Below, piece after piece: positions 1-7,407 of a DNA stretch of 38,612 nucleotides. The translations under genes and the position numbers were made by a program. The notes under the pieces were generated by a model that saw only the letters and a program-made list of their open reading frames with translations, had not been told where the DNA came from and ran no database searches. Position 1 is the stretch's first letter. Each line of letters starts with the position of its first letter. Source of the DNA: JBJEXX01 sp051886215 (lineage in GTDB: Bacteria > Bacillota_I > Bacilli_A > RF39 > UBA660); the NCBI GenBank assembly GCA_051886215.1, contig JBJEXX010000075.1, positions 1 through 38,612 of the forward strand, written 5' to 3'.

Positions 1-35
1 TTATAAAATAAGGAATAGAGAGTTTTTTTAATCTT

Positions 36-47
36 ACAACTGTCAAA
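36..47. repeat. Left copy of a 12-bp inverted repeat shared with the right window edge
   Basis: The 12-base word read here on the minus strand (TTTGACAGTTGT) occurs on the plus strand at 38564-38575, so both ends of the window read outwards into the same word. Sequence beyond it diverges. It could be the terminal inverted repeat of an insertion sequence at which an assembly broke. No transposase is visible, so the element type cannot be named, and a chance match in AT-rich DNA is not excluded. Confidence 0.4.
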
Positions 48-53
48 GTCAGG

Positions 54-83
54 ATAATATCACAAATAAATATTGAGTGTCAA
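54..83 (-). promoter_or_regulatory. Candidate promoter reading off the left edge
   Basis: On the minus strand a perfect -35 (TTGACA, 78-83) overlaps the stop of the spoIVFB-like gene and is followed after 18 bases by TATTAT (54-59). In Bacillus the rplU operon follows spoIVFB, so this may drive ribosomal protein L21 genes outside the window. No coding sequence follows within the 53 bases that remain. Confidence 0.4.
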
Positions 84-799
84 TATTTTTTATAAATTTT
101 TTTTAAAAATTCCTTTTCTGTAATATATTGTCCATTATATTTAAAAATATGTCTCTTTTCTTTCATCATATCATTTATATTATTAACTTTTTTTAATCTT
201 TTAAAATTATATTTATTAATATATCTTTCTAATAAAAATTTATTATAATAATACTTTCTTTTTTTATACTCTTCTATTATTTTACTAAAAATAAAGATAA
301 ATACTAAAATAAAATTAAGATTTAAATTATATTTTATACTAAAAAATATAATTAAAATAACAATCATCATGGAACTAAAAATAGATAACAAAAAACTCTT
401 CTTATAAGAAATAACTTTATTAAAAAATAAATTTAAAAGTTTACCTCCATCTAAAGGATATATTGGTAATAAATTAAATATTAATAAAGATATAGAATAA
501 CTAATAACCATATTTATATATTTATTATTTTTTAAGAACATAATTAAAATAAAAGTAAAAATAATCTGAAATATAGGTCCAAAGATTAATACTATAAATT
601 CTTCTTTTATACTTTTATTAATATCAACCTTAAATTTAGTACAACCACCATAAGGATAAATATATATACCATTAGTATTCCAACCAAAATATTTTCCCAT
701 TAATAAATGTCCAAATTCATGAGTAATAATTAAATATAAATAGATTAATATATCCTTAAACATTCCAGTTAATAACGAAGAAAGTATTAAAAATATCAT
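80..799 (-). CDS. spoIVFB: SpoIVFB-like M50 site-2 intramembrane metalloprotease
   Basis: Polytopic membrane zinc protease of the S2P/M50 family. The zinc motif HEFGH lies near residue 28 in the second hydrophobic segment, and the second motif, with core NLLPIYPLDGG, near residue 109. A Pro-Tyr-Gly-Gly turn followed by a KEEF...GP segment (about 49-74) matches the SpoIVFB layout. SpoIVFB cleaves pro-sigma-K in the mother cell and is held by SpoIVFA, the type of gene found just upstream. No good ribosome-binding site precedes the ATG. The same frame is open for 14 codons upstream (to about 841) and encodes an IHID-containing stretch resembling the SpoIVFB N-terminus, so translation may begin upstream at an unusual codon or be coupled to the upstream gene. 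The sporulation role is inferred from homology and synteny. Confidence 0.82.
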   Translation of the reverse strand: MIFLILSSLLTGMFKDILIYLYLIITHEFGHLLMGKYFGWNTNGIYIYPYGGCTKFKVDINKSIKEEFIVLIFGPIFQIIFTFILIMFLKNNKYINMVISYSISLLIFNLLPIYPLDGGKLLNLFFNKVISYKKSFLLSIFSSMMIVILIIFFSIKYNLNLNFILVFIFIFSKIIEEYKKRKYYYNKFLLERYINKYNFKRLKKVNNINDMMKEKRHIFKYNGQYITEKEFLKKIYKKY

Positions 800-821
800 T
801 AATTTATCTATGTGAATATAT

Positions 822-1424
822 TTAAATAAATTCTTTATAATCTAAATACTTCCCTTCTTTTTCAAAAACCAAATATATATATTTATCTCTTGACTGTCCT
901 ATTAATTCACCTCGTTCTACATAATCATACATATTAAGATTAGTATCTACATTACCATACCAAACATCAACACCATTGTTTTGTTGAATAATAACTACTT
1001 TTCCATAATCATCTTTGTCCCCTATATAAACTATAATTCCACTATCTATACTGGGGATTAAATAATTATTATCTACTTCTAATTTACAACCATCTTTATA
1101 CTTAGAATCATTTTTATAACTAAGTTTTTCATTAAATACTTTATCCGTAGAAAAAATATTATCTAAAGGAAATACTCCTCCTAAATACTTATTATATAAA
1201 TTAGTAAAAAAACTAAAACTAAAATTATTTTCATATACATACTTATGTATATATGTTTTATAAGTACTATTTACTTTAACCACTATTAAACACAAAAGAC
1301 TAAGTACTACACATATTAAAAATCTAGAAACAAAATTCAAAAAATAATTATTAACAAATTTTTTAAAATTATTATTCTCTTTATTACTCTTTTTCTTTTT
1401 AGATTTATAGTCATTAATATCCAT
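822..1424 (-). CDS. spoIVFA: SpoIVFA-like membrane protein with degenerate M23/LytM domain
   Basis: A basic cytoplasmic N-terminus, one membrane span (about residues 34-51) and an extracytoplasmic C-terminal domain (about 120-200) with the G-x-V...YGK-V-x-I...G-x-x-V-x-Y pattern of M23 lysostaphin-type peptidases. The metal ligands are lost: the usual HL after the Tyr is replaced by GN, and the HLHFE motif reads IYLVFE. The domain is therefore probably structural, as in SpoIVFA, which anchors and inhibits SpoIVFB. The ATG at 1424 was chosen because GGTGA sits five bases upstream; a TTG four codons earlier would place that site inside the gene. It lies directly before the spoIVFB-like gene. 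Assignment rests on domain plus synteny; overall sequence resemblance is weak. Confidence 0.7.
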   Translation of the reverse strand: MDINDYKSKKKKSNKENNNFKKFVNNYFLNFVSRFLICVVLSLLCLIVVKVNSTYKTYIHKYVYENNFSFSFFTNLYNKYLGGVFPLDNIFSTDKVFNEKLSYKNDSKYKDGCKLEVDNNYLIPSIDSGIIVYIGDKDDYGKVVIIQQNNGVDVWYGNVDTNLNMYDYVERGELIGQSRDKYIYLVFEKEGKYLDYKEFI

Positions 1425-1453
1425 ATCTTTCACCAAGAAAAATATATGAACAA

Positions 1454-1966
1454 TTACCTTATTTTATGTTTTATATTCTTTACTTTTCTATATTTAGACA
1501 ATAAATTATATAAAATATATCCATACAATAAGTTAATAAAATAACTATGCACTATCTTATATAATAAAGTATAGATATTAAAATCAATTTTAGTAAATAA
1601 TACAATTAATAAATAATAAACTAAATTATAATTAGTAATAACGATAATACATAATAATAAAAAATTGTAATCTTTATCATCAAATTTAGAATAATATTTA
1701 TCAATAATCAAGCCACTTATAAAAAATAATAAACTATTTACAAGTAAAGTATCAGTATAAACTAAATCATATAATAGCCCTATAATAATTATGATTATAT
1801 AATATAAATTAATTCTTCTCTTATTTTTAAATATAGGATATAAAACTATTATTGAAACAAGTACTAAAGATGGATAATATATATTTAAATCATTTATAGA
1901 AAATGGTAAATATAAAGATAAAATTCCTTCTAAAATAAAACTAATAATAAAAATTAAACTACTCAT
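1454..1966 (-). CDS. mreD: Rod shape-determining protein MreD
   Basis: A very hydrophobic 170-aa protein with about five membrane segments and the conserved GLLYDL element near residue 62, at the usual MreD length. MreD is a membrane partner of MreC in the elongasome that directs lateral wall synthesis. Its start overlaps the mreC stop by 8 bp and is served by GGAG seven bases upstream. The basic C-terminal tail is normal for the family. Position between mreC and spoIVFA-like genes supports the call, since MreD sequences are poorly conserved. Confidence 0.85.
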   Translation of the reverse strand: MSSLIFIISFILEGILSLYLPFSINDLNIYYPSLVLVSIIVLYPIFKNKRRINLYYIIIIIIGLLYDLVYTDTLLVNSLLFFISGLIIDKYYSKFDDKDYNFLLLCIIVITNYNLVYYLLIVLFTKIDFNIYTLLYKIVHSYFINLLYGYILYNLLSKYRKVKNIKHKIR

Positions 1967-2711
1967 CTTTATTCTCCAATATAGTTACATATCTTATATC
2001 ATTAAAATCTTGATTAGGTTTTACATAAATAATTTTACTCGTCCCGTATTCATCATTTTTTATTTTTTCTACTTTACCTATAAATATACCTGAAGGAAAT
2101 ACTCCTCCTAAACCAGAAGTAGTTATATCATCCCCAATACTTAAAGTAACATCTTTATCAACACTATTCACAATAAATAGTTTTGATTTACTATCATAAT
2201 CATCTAATATTCCAAATTTATCTCCTACTTTAACTGATACTTTATATGATGAAGAAGTTAAAAGCTTTACAACACTACTATTATTATTAACACTAGTAAT
2301 TTTACCAATTAAACCATCACTAGTAATCACACAATTATCTTTTTTTATACCATCTTTTTTACCTTTATCAATCACCACATTATTCATCCAATAACTTACA
2401 TTTCTAGATAGTATAGTAGCATTAACATAATTAAAACCACTTAAATCATGATTTAATTCTAAAACCTTTTTTAAACTACTAACTTCATCTACTAAACTAT
2501 TATTTAAACTATTTTTTATATTTAGATTATTTTCTATAGTAATTCCTTTAGTAAAAACACCATATAAATTAATAGATATATCTTTAAAAAAACTTTCAAC
2601 AGGAGATATTTTTCTTTCTGGATTTAAGAAATATGTAAAACTTGATATTAATATAACACTTATAAAAAATACAATTATTACTACACTACTTTTATTATTT
2701 TTTCTTTTCAT
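1959..2711 (-). CDS. mreC: Rod shape-determining protein MreC
   Basis: One N-terminal membrane anchor (about residues 9-28), a short coiled-coil-like segment with SLKKVLELN near 79-87, and the MreC beta-barrel core. Recognisable are VxxGxKDGIKK followed by GLIGKI (about 114-140), and the GGVFPSGIFIGKV signature near 202. MreC is the extracytoplasmic scaffold linking the cytoskeleton to wall synthases. The start overlaps the radC stop by four bases (ATGA), implying translational coupling, and mreD follows with an 8-bp overlap. mreB, normally just upstream of mreC, is absent here. Confidence 0.93.
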   Translation of the reverse strand: MKRKNNKSSVVIIVFFISVILISSFTYFLNPERKISPVESFFKDISINLYGVFTKGITIENNLNIKNSLNNSLVDEVSSLKKVLELNHDLSGFNYVNATILSRNVSYWMNNVVIDKGKKDGIKKDNCVITSDGLIGKITSVNNNSSVVKLLTSSSYKVSVKVGDKFGILDDYDSKSKLFIVNSVDKDVTLSIGDDITTSGLGGVFPSGIFIGKVEKIKNDEYGTSKIIYVKPNQDFNDIRYVTILENKDE

Positions 2712-3397
2712 ATATCTAGAATATTATGTTCATAAAAACTATAATATCCATTATCTCCTACTATTATATGATCAACTATAGGTATATTTTGTATTCTTCC
2801 AATTCTTGTTAAAGTACGTGTTATATTAATATCTTCCTTAGAAGGATTTACATCACCTGTTGGATGATTATGCATACAAATAATACTTGATGCACTAACT
2901 AAATAAGCTTCTTTAAATATTTCTCTAGGATGCACTAGACTTTTATTCAATGTTCCCATAAACAATAATTTCCTTTCTATAAGTTCTTGCTTAGAATTAA
3001 AGTAAAAGCAATAAAAATACTCTTGTTTTTTACCAAAAAATATATTTCTTGTATTCTCATAAATTTTTTTAGGATTATTAAAAAGTTCTTTTGTTGAATA
3101 TTTTTCATTTAAAAATATTCTTTTACCAAGTTCTATGGAACTTTTTATTTCTATTGCTTTAGTAATACCAATTCCTTTAAAACTAGATAGTTTAGATATA
3201 CTAATATCTTTTAAATCAGATATATTGTTAATATTATTTAAAATATCAGTAGCTATATCTTTAACAGAATAATTCTTAGTACCAGTTTTTAGAATAATCG
3301 CTAAGAGTTCTGTATTAGATAAAGAATTAACACCATATTTTAATAATCTTTCACGAGGTCTTTCCTCTTTAGGTAAATCTTTTATTAAATAACTCAT
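2708..3397 (-). CDS. radC: RadC family JAB/MPN-domain protein
   Basis: Full-length RadC (229 aa): an N-terminal helix-hairpin-helix-like part (about residues 8-80, with LLAIILKTGTK and SSFKGIGITKA) and a C-terminal JAB1/MPN domain with the JAMM-like signature HNHPTGDVNPS around residues 177-187. The family was once linked to DNA repair, but its biochemical role is unsettled. It is the second gene of the operon, overlapping the upstream membrane-protein gene by four bases and mreC by four bases. radC next to mre genes is a conserved Bacillus arrangement. Confidence 0.95.
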   Translation of the reverse strand: MSYLIKDLPKEERPRERLLKYGVNSLSNTELLAIILKTGTKNYSVKDIATDILNNINNISDLKDISISKLSSFKGIGITKAIEIKSSIELGKRIFLNEKYSTKELFNNPKKIYENTRNIFFGKKQEYFYCFYFNSKQELIERKLLFMGTLNKSLVHPREIFKEAYLVSASSIICMHNHPTGDVNPSKEDINITRTLTRIGRIQNIPIVDHIIVGDNGYYSFYEHNILDI

Positions 3398-3849
3398 GAT
3401 GATTTCACATTACTTTCATAACTATCTATAATTGTTTTTAATATTTCGTTTAAATTATCATAACTATCTTGACTATTTAATAATTTATCGTATTGTTCCA
3501 AATCACTTATAAAATACCTATTGGAAATATTTTTTTCTTTAATATATAAAACATACCCCTTATCTTTATAGATGCTTTTTATCTTTTCAGCAATTTCATA
3601 AGTACCAGTCATTCCAACATATACATAATACTTACCATTTTCTTCTTCTACTAAACTAGAATCTAAATTAGATAAATTATCATTTAAAGTATTATTATTA
3701 GAAAATACACCCTGTTGGAGAAAATATACTACTTTAGTATCATTAAATGCCATTAATGACTTGTCATATTGATCATAGATAAAAGTACCAAAAAAATATC
3801 CAATTACAATAGCTAAAGATATAGGTATTAATATTTTTATTATTTTCAT
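3394..3849 (-). CDS. Membrane-anchored protein with SPOR-like domain
   Basis: A 151-aa protein with one N-terminal membrane span (about residues 2-22) and an extracytoplasmic region. The segment VYFLQQGVF...YYVYVGMTGTYEIAEKI has the spacing of a SPOR-type fold (strand, helix, then a strand with YVYVG and a following helix). SPOR domains bind denuded peptidoglycan at division septa and on the spore cortex. The ATG at 3849 is preferred because GGTGAT precedes it by four bases. A longer reading from a TTG at 3927 would begin inside the terminator of the upstream gene. It heads the radC-mreCD-spoIVF operon, which suits an envelope role. The domain call is tentative. Confidence 0.6.
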   Translation of the reverse strand: MKIIKILIPISLAIVIGYFFGTFIYDQYDKSLMAFNDTKVVYFLQQGVFSNNNTLNDNLSNLDSSLVEEENGKYYVYVGMTGTYEIAEKIKSIYKDKGYVLYIKEKNISNRYFISDLEQYDKLLNSQDSYDNLNEILKTIIDSYESNVKSS

Positions 3850-3897
3850 AATCATCACCATGACTATAATAACAAACAATAATATAAAAAAATGTCG

Positions 3898-3924
3898 AAA
3901 AAAAGATATAGTATAACTATATCT
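3898..3924 (-). terminator. Rho-independent terminator after the BspA-like surface gene
   Basis: Perfect 9-bp stem (3904-3912 with 3916-3924), 3-base loop, followed on the minus strand by seven T. It lies just beyond the stop at 3938 and separates the surface-protein gene from the radC-mre operon. Confidence 0.85.
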
Positions 3925-3937
3925 CAAAATAATTTAA

Positions 3938-5509
3938 TTACCTTAAATATTTAATTTCCACTTCATAATCATAGGATTGTGATATCCAATTTTTATTCCA
4001 ATTATTAGAAACATATTCTTTAGAATTATCTATTGTTATTTTACACTTAGAATAACATTCAATTCCATTTACATCAACATAAGAGACACTATTTGGAATA
4101 TAAAGTTCAAAATACGAATTACCTACACTACTAATAGTCATAGCTTCAGATTCTATTGTAGTTACTGTCTCTGGGATATTCAACATTCTAAAAGCTGTTG
4201 CTGCCAAAAAATTTGTTTTTAAAGTTGTTATTGCTGGTGGGATAATCAATGTATGGCCTAAATTAAAATCAAGAGAAGCTCCTCCCCAATCAGTTAAAGT
4301 AGTTGGAATTGATATCATATAATCACCTGCACCATAGAATGCGTAATCATTAGTCTTTGTTATTCCCTCATCAATTACTAATCTACTAATTCTAATTGGG
4401 CAATCTCTTACAGCTTTATAAAAATTTTTATAGTCTTCTATTGAATTAAAAGTATCAGGAGGAATCATAAAATAGTCACAATAACTATTATCAACTGCAC
4501 ATTTATCTATATTTTCATCACTAAAAGATAAAGACAATCCATAACTAAAGGGTTCATTAATTATTTGTGCTGAAAACATCATCATAACATAATCCACACT
4601 TACATCCGGAGAGGTCCAATCAGATGCATCCGCAACTTTTTGTGGATCAGGTAAAGTAACATTTTGTTCTTCCAGATATTGTTTTAAAATACTACCAAAT
4701 GGAGATCCACCATTAGCTGTTGAAGTAAACCCACCACTTTCAAAGTCCGTAGTTAAACCTTTCATCTCACCTGTTCCTGTTAAAATTAAAGTTCCATCAT
4801 TATATAAAGTATATTCTACATTATCTCCTGATTTGCCAGTATAGTCTTTCTGAGCTTGAATACCATTAATTTTTATTTTACCTTCAAAATACTTATTTGC
4901 AGCTTGCTCTGTTGTTGCATCATAATCTATCCATAAACGTAAAGTATATTTTATCTTTTCTCCAGGTAATAAAGTAGTTTTATGTAATACCCTATTATCT
5001 AAAGTATCTAATTTTTGTGTACCAATATAAAAATCATCTATTGAAGGATCATATTTTATGGAAGACTTATTATTATAATAACCTGCTTTATAATAACTTC
5101 TATCAGATTGTTTTAAATAATCAGTTTGTTCTAAATTATATTTTATATATGCATCATTTAAAGTATTTGTTGCAATATCTTCTAATGTCAATGTATAACT
5201 TGCAGGAATAATTCCTGTATTAGTTACTACAAAAGTATATCCTTCTTGTTCTAATCCTTCTTCATCACTTATAGGAACCGCATTAATTAAGTCTATAGCG
5301 TATCCCTCTGTTTCTTCATTTCCTTCTAAATCACTTGATAACTTAAGTCCAAAATTAGCGGTTGTTATTCTATTTTTCTTTGTTCCACTTAGTACTACTC
5401 TAAATAAGGCATAACTTATTCCAAATACTAATAAGAACAATCCTAATAGTGCGGTTACTTTTATTATTTTATTTTTTATTTCTTTCTTTTTATTTTCTTT
5501 ATTTTCCAT
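3938..5509 (-). CDS. Surface protein: TasA/camelysin-like N-terminal region plus BspA-type leucine-rich repeats
   Basis: 523 aa. A lysine-rich start leads into a membrane or signal segment (about residues 17-36, core LLGLFLLVFGISYALF), then an Ig-like region with TKKNRITTANFGLKL as in TasA/camelysin (SipW-dependent) secreted proteins, to about residue 215. A linker with GDNVEYTLYNDGTLILTGTGEM (split here as GDNVEYTLYN and DGTLILTGTGEM) is the usual lead-in to BspA-like LRR_5 repeats, and the C-terminal 180 residues carry such repeats (RLVIDEGIT, LIIPPAITTL, LNIPETVTTI, LYIPNSVSYV). BspA repeats often bind host or matrix proteins. No LPxTG-like motif is present, so the N-terminal hydrophobic segment is the likely anchor. 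It has its own promoter containing a G9 run and its own terminator. The first 50 residues and the whole upstream region closely match the neighbouring gene at 5709-7292. Function as an adhesin is inference. Confidence 0.8.
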   Translation of the reverse strand: MENKENKKKEIKNKIIKVTALLGLFLLVFGISYALFRVVLSGTKKNRITTANFGLKLSSDLEGNEETEGYAIDLINAVPISDEEGLEQEGYTFVVTNTGIIPASYTLTLEDIATNTLNDAYIKYNLEQTDYLKQSDRSYYKAGYYNNKSSIKYDPSIDDFYIGTQKLDTLDNRVLHKTTLLPGEKIKYTLRLWIDYDATTEQAANKYFEGKIKINGIQAQKDYTGKSGDNVEYTLYNDGTLILTGTGEMKGLTTDFESGGFTSTANGGSPFGSILKQYLEEQNVTLPDPQKVADASDWTSPDVSVDYVMMMFSAQIINEPFSYGLSLSFSDENIDKCAVDNSYCDYFMIPPDTFNSIEDYKNFYKAVRDCPIRISRLVIDEGITKTNDYAFYGAGDYMISIPTTLTDWGGASLDFNLGHTLIIPPAITTLKTNFLAATAFRMLNIPETVTTIESEAMTISSVGNSYFELYIPNSVSYVDVNGIECYSKCKITIDNSKEYVSNNWNKNWISQSYDYEVEIKYLR

Positions 5510-5600
5510 ATCTACACTCCTATTCTAAATTCATTATAAAATAACCCCCCCCCGTGTCAACTTTTAGTTAATTTTTTTGATACTTGAGTGTAAACAAAAA
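5510..5600 (-). repeat. Duplicated promoter/leader block, copy 1
   Basis: About 90 bases from the start codon upstream are nearly identical to 7293-7376. They comprise a shared ribosome-binding site (AGGAGTG), shared -10, G run, shared -35 and a shared A-rich block further upstream. Differences are concentrated in and next to the G run. The similarity continues into the first 50 codons of both genes, so the unit duplicated was promoter plus 5' coding region. Confidence 0.9.
5533..5560 (-). promoter_or_regulatory. Promoter with G9 homopolymer in the spacer (candidate phase-variable switch)
   Basis: On the minus strand, -35 TTGACA (5555-5560) and -10 TATAAT (5533-5538) are both perfect consensus and separated by 16 bases, nine of which are a pure G run (5545-5553). 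The G run is conspicuous in such AT-rich DNA. Slippage by one base would give 15- or 17-base spacers, which by known sigma-A promoter rules would strongly lower or raise transcription. An A-rich block lies upstream of the -35. Confidence 0.85.
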
Positions 5601-5638
5601 AAGTAAAAAGATAGACTATGATATCATAGAACTATCTT
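5594..5638 (-). terminator. Rho-independent terminator of the second surface-protein gene
   Basis: Long imperfect hairpin: outer 7-bp stem (5608-5614 with 5632-5638) and inner 7-bp palindromic stem (5616-5622 with 5623-5629). On the minus strand it runs into TTTTTACTTTTTTTG. It ends the transcript of the gene at 5709-7292, so the two surface genes are separate transcription units. The remaining bases to 5708 hold nothing recognisable. Confidence 0.8.
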
Positions 5639-5708
5639 ATTTATTATTTATTAATAATAATCTTAAAAAATAAAATTTACATAAACAATTATTTTATAAC
5701 AAAACTAT

Positions 5709-7292
5709 TTATCCAATCACATATGGATCAGTACTTATTCCTTTTCCAGAAATAATTGAACTCTGAGATTTAAGAGTAATAGTAGGTATTACATAAAATG
5801 GATTATCGGTTCGAGTCACCACTAAAGTGCTAGCTATTATATTAACAAAATCTCCAGATAACTGACCACTATCTAAATTATAATATCTAGCTGGAGACAT
5901 AGTATAATAACCATAACCAGCATCAAAGATTAAATATGTATTATTTGTTGCTAAACTCCTAGCAAGCAAAGCAGTACCTCCCGATAAAATAAATTCATCT
6001 GCGCTTAATAATGCTGCCTTACTTTTTACTTTATCTTCTTCTCTACAACTTAAATCAATTTTAATTTTCATGTTTTTTAAATCCTCTGTTTCAGCTGCAT
6101 CATCATAATCTTCACACTCTTCATCTTTACAATATTTATCTCCACTCATATCATAACTACCTAATTTTATTCTAGTTTCATAACCATATACATTCAACAA
6201 ATGAGAACCTAATACATTGCTAGGATAATCAGCTGAAGCATCTTCTCTTGTATCGCTACAATATGTACTTGTTGTTACAAATTTATCATAATTTGTTAAG
6301 TTTGTATTATACCAATTATCCACTGTTGTCTTTATTTCACTTGTAGAGTATTTTAAATAAGTCGGATCATCATATTGACTATTATATTTATATGTTTTAC
6401 GATCTATCTTATCATTTAATATCAATCTCACACTTCCATCTTCTAATACTCTTACTATTCTCCATGTAAATCCTCCAAAACTTACATAGTTATTTACTTC
6501 TGTTCCTCTATAATAGTATGTTGTTCCACCTTCCATATCTGAATGTGCATATAATCCACTTTCTTCATTACTTGAATTAAATCCAGCAGCATATATTTCT
6601 TCTTTATTACCTAATACTTTATTTGCATTTAAAATTGTATAAGCTAATGTTCCTTCTTTGAATACATTTGTTGTACTTGTTATTTGACTTCCTTCTATTT
6701 CTAGTTTTCCTTCAAATGTTTTATTCATTGCTTCATTTTCTGCTTCATAATCTATCCATAGATTTAATTTATATGTCTTTTCTTCTCCTACTTTTATTAT
6801 ATCTGTATCTATTTGATATAAATTATTATTATTACTTTCTTTCTTTGTAGTTGTTGTATTACTTAATAACTTTGGTTCTATAGTTATTGTTTCTCCATCT
6901 TCTACTAAATTATATCTTATTGTACTTACTGGTAAGTCTGTTGTTTCTAGTGCTTCTATTTTTAATTTATAATAAGCATCTATACTTCCATCATTTACTA
7001 CTTTGAATTCATATGATTCTAATTCTAATCCTTCTTCATTTGTCATTGGATAGGCATTTTCTAAATTTATTGCCATTATTCCTTCTGGCATATCTTTTTC
7101 ATCATTTCCTTCTAAGTCTGTTAGTTTTAAGGATAATGTTCCTGTTGTTATTTTATTTTTCTTTGTTCCTGTTAGTACCACACTAAACAAAGCATAACTT
7201 ATTCCGAACACTAATAAGAATAATCCTAATAGTGCGGTTACTTTTATTATTTTGTTTTTTATTTCTACTTTTTTCTTTTCTTTATTTTCCAT
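5709..7292 (-). CDS. Surface protein: TasA/camelysin-like N-terminal region plus WRI...DPYV ectodomain
   Basis: 527 aa. Residues 1-50 are almost the same as in the downstream paralogue (same lysine-rich start, membrane segment and TKKNKITT sequence), followed by a TasA-like region to about residue 205. The C-terminal half differs completely: it has VSFGGFTWRIVRVLEDGS near 272, WYNTNL...YCSD, a LLSADEF element, YYTMSPARY and a terminal ISGKGISTDPYVI. This ectodomain recurs twice in the protein at 20806-22635. No Pfam name is assigned from memory with confidence. No sorting signal is visible. Expression is driven by a promoter with a G8 spacer run. Likely a surface-exposed, switchable protein; its ligand is unknown. 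Confidence 0.8.
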   Translation of the reverse strand: MENKEKKKVEIKNKIIKVTALLGLFLLVFGISYALFSVVLTGTKKNKITTGTLSLKLTDLEGNDEKDMPEGIMAINLENAYPMTNEEGLELESYEFKVVNDGSIDAYYKLKIEALETTDLPVSTIRYNLVEDGETITIEPKLLSNTTTTKKESNNNNLYQIDTDIIKVGEEKTYKLNLWIDYEAENEAMNKTFEGKLEIEGSQITSTTNVFKEGTLAYTILNANKVLGNKEEIYAAGFNSSNEESGLYAHSDMEGGTTYYYRGTEVNNYVSFGGFTWRIVRVLEDGSVRLILNDKIDRKTYKYNSQYDDPTYLKYSTSEIKTTVDNWYNTNLTNYDKFVTTSTYCSDTREDASADYPSNVLGSHLLNVYGYETRIKLGSYDMSGDKYCKDEECEDYDDAAETEDLKNMKIKIDLSCREEDKVKSKAALLSADEFILSGGTALLARSLATNNTYLIFDAGYGYYTMSPARYYNLDSGQLSGDFVNIIASTLVVTRTDNPFYVIPTITLKSQSSIISGKGISTDPYVIG

Positions 7293-7376
7293 ACTTACAC
7301 TCCTATTCTAAATTCATTATAAAACTACCCCCCCCGATGTCAACTTTTTGTTAATTTTTTTGACACTTAAATGTAA
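7293..7376 (-). repeat. Duplicated promoter/leader block, copy 2
   Basis: Counterpart of 5510-5600, containing the same ribosome-binding site, -10, -35 and A-rich upstream block. The G run is one base shorter, and the base next to it differs so that total spacer length is still 16. This is what independent slippage followed by compensation would leave. Confidence 0.9.
7316..7343 (-). promoter_or_regulatory. Promoter with G8 homopolymer in the spacer (candidate phase-variable switch)
   Basis: Minus strand -35 TTGACA (7338-7343) and -10 TATAAT (7316-7321), 16-base spacer, pure G8 run at 7328-7335. Same architecture as the promoter at 5533-5560, but with a different tract length. Confidence 0.85.
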
Positions 7377-7380
7377 AATA

Positions 7381-7407
7381 AAAAAAAAGAAAGTTTAAAC
7401 TTTCTTT
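7381..7407 (-). terminator. Rho-independent terminator of the five-gene operon
   Basis: Perfect 11-bp palindrome (7386-7396 with 7397-7407) overlapping the stop codon of the PrsW-like gene, followed on the minus strand by a run of eight T. It insulates the operon from the switchable promoter just downstream. Confidence 0.85.

Noticed and set aside
3850..3927. Longer start (TTG at 3927) for the SPOR-like protein
   Set aside because: It lies in the terminator hairpin of the upstream gene and has no ribosome-binding site; the ATG at 3849 has GGTGAT at the right distance.
7338..7365. Inverted TGTCAA/TTGACA pair upstream of the second surface gene as an operator or divergent promoter
   Set aside because: The outer arm is mutated in the sister copy and no -10 follows on the plus strand, so it is more likely incidental to the -35.
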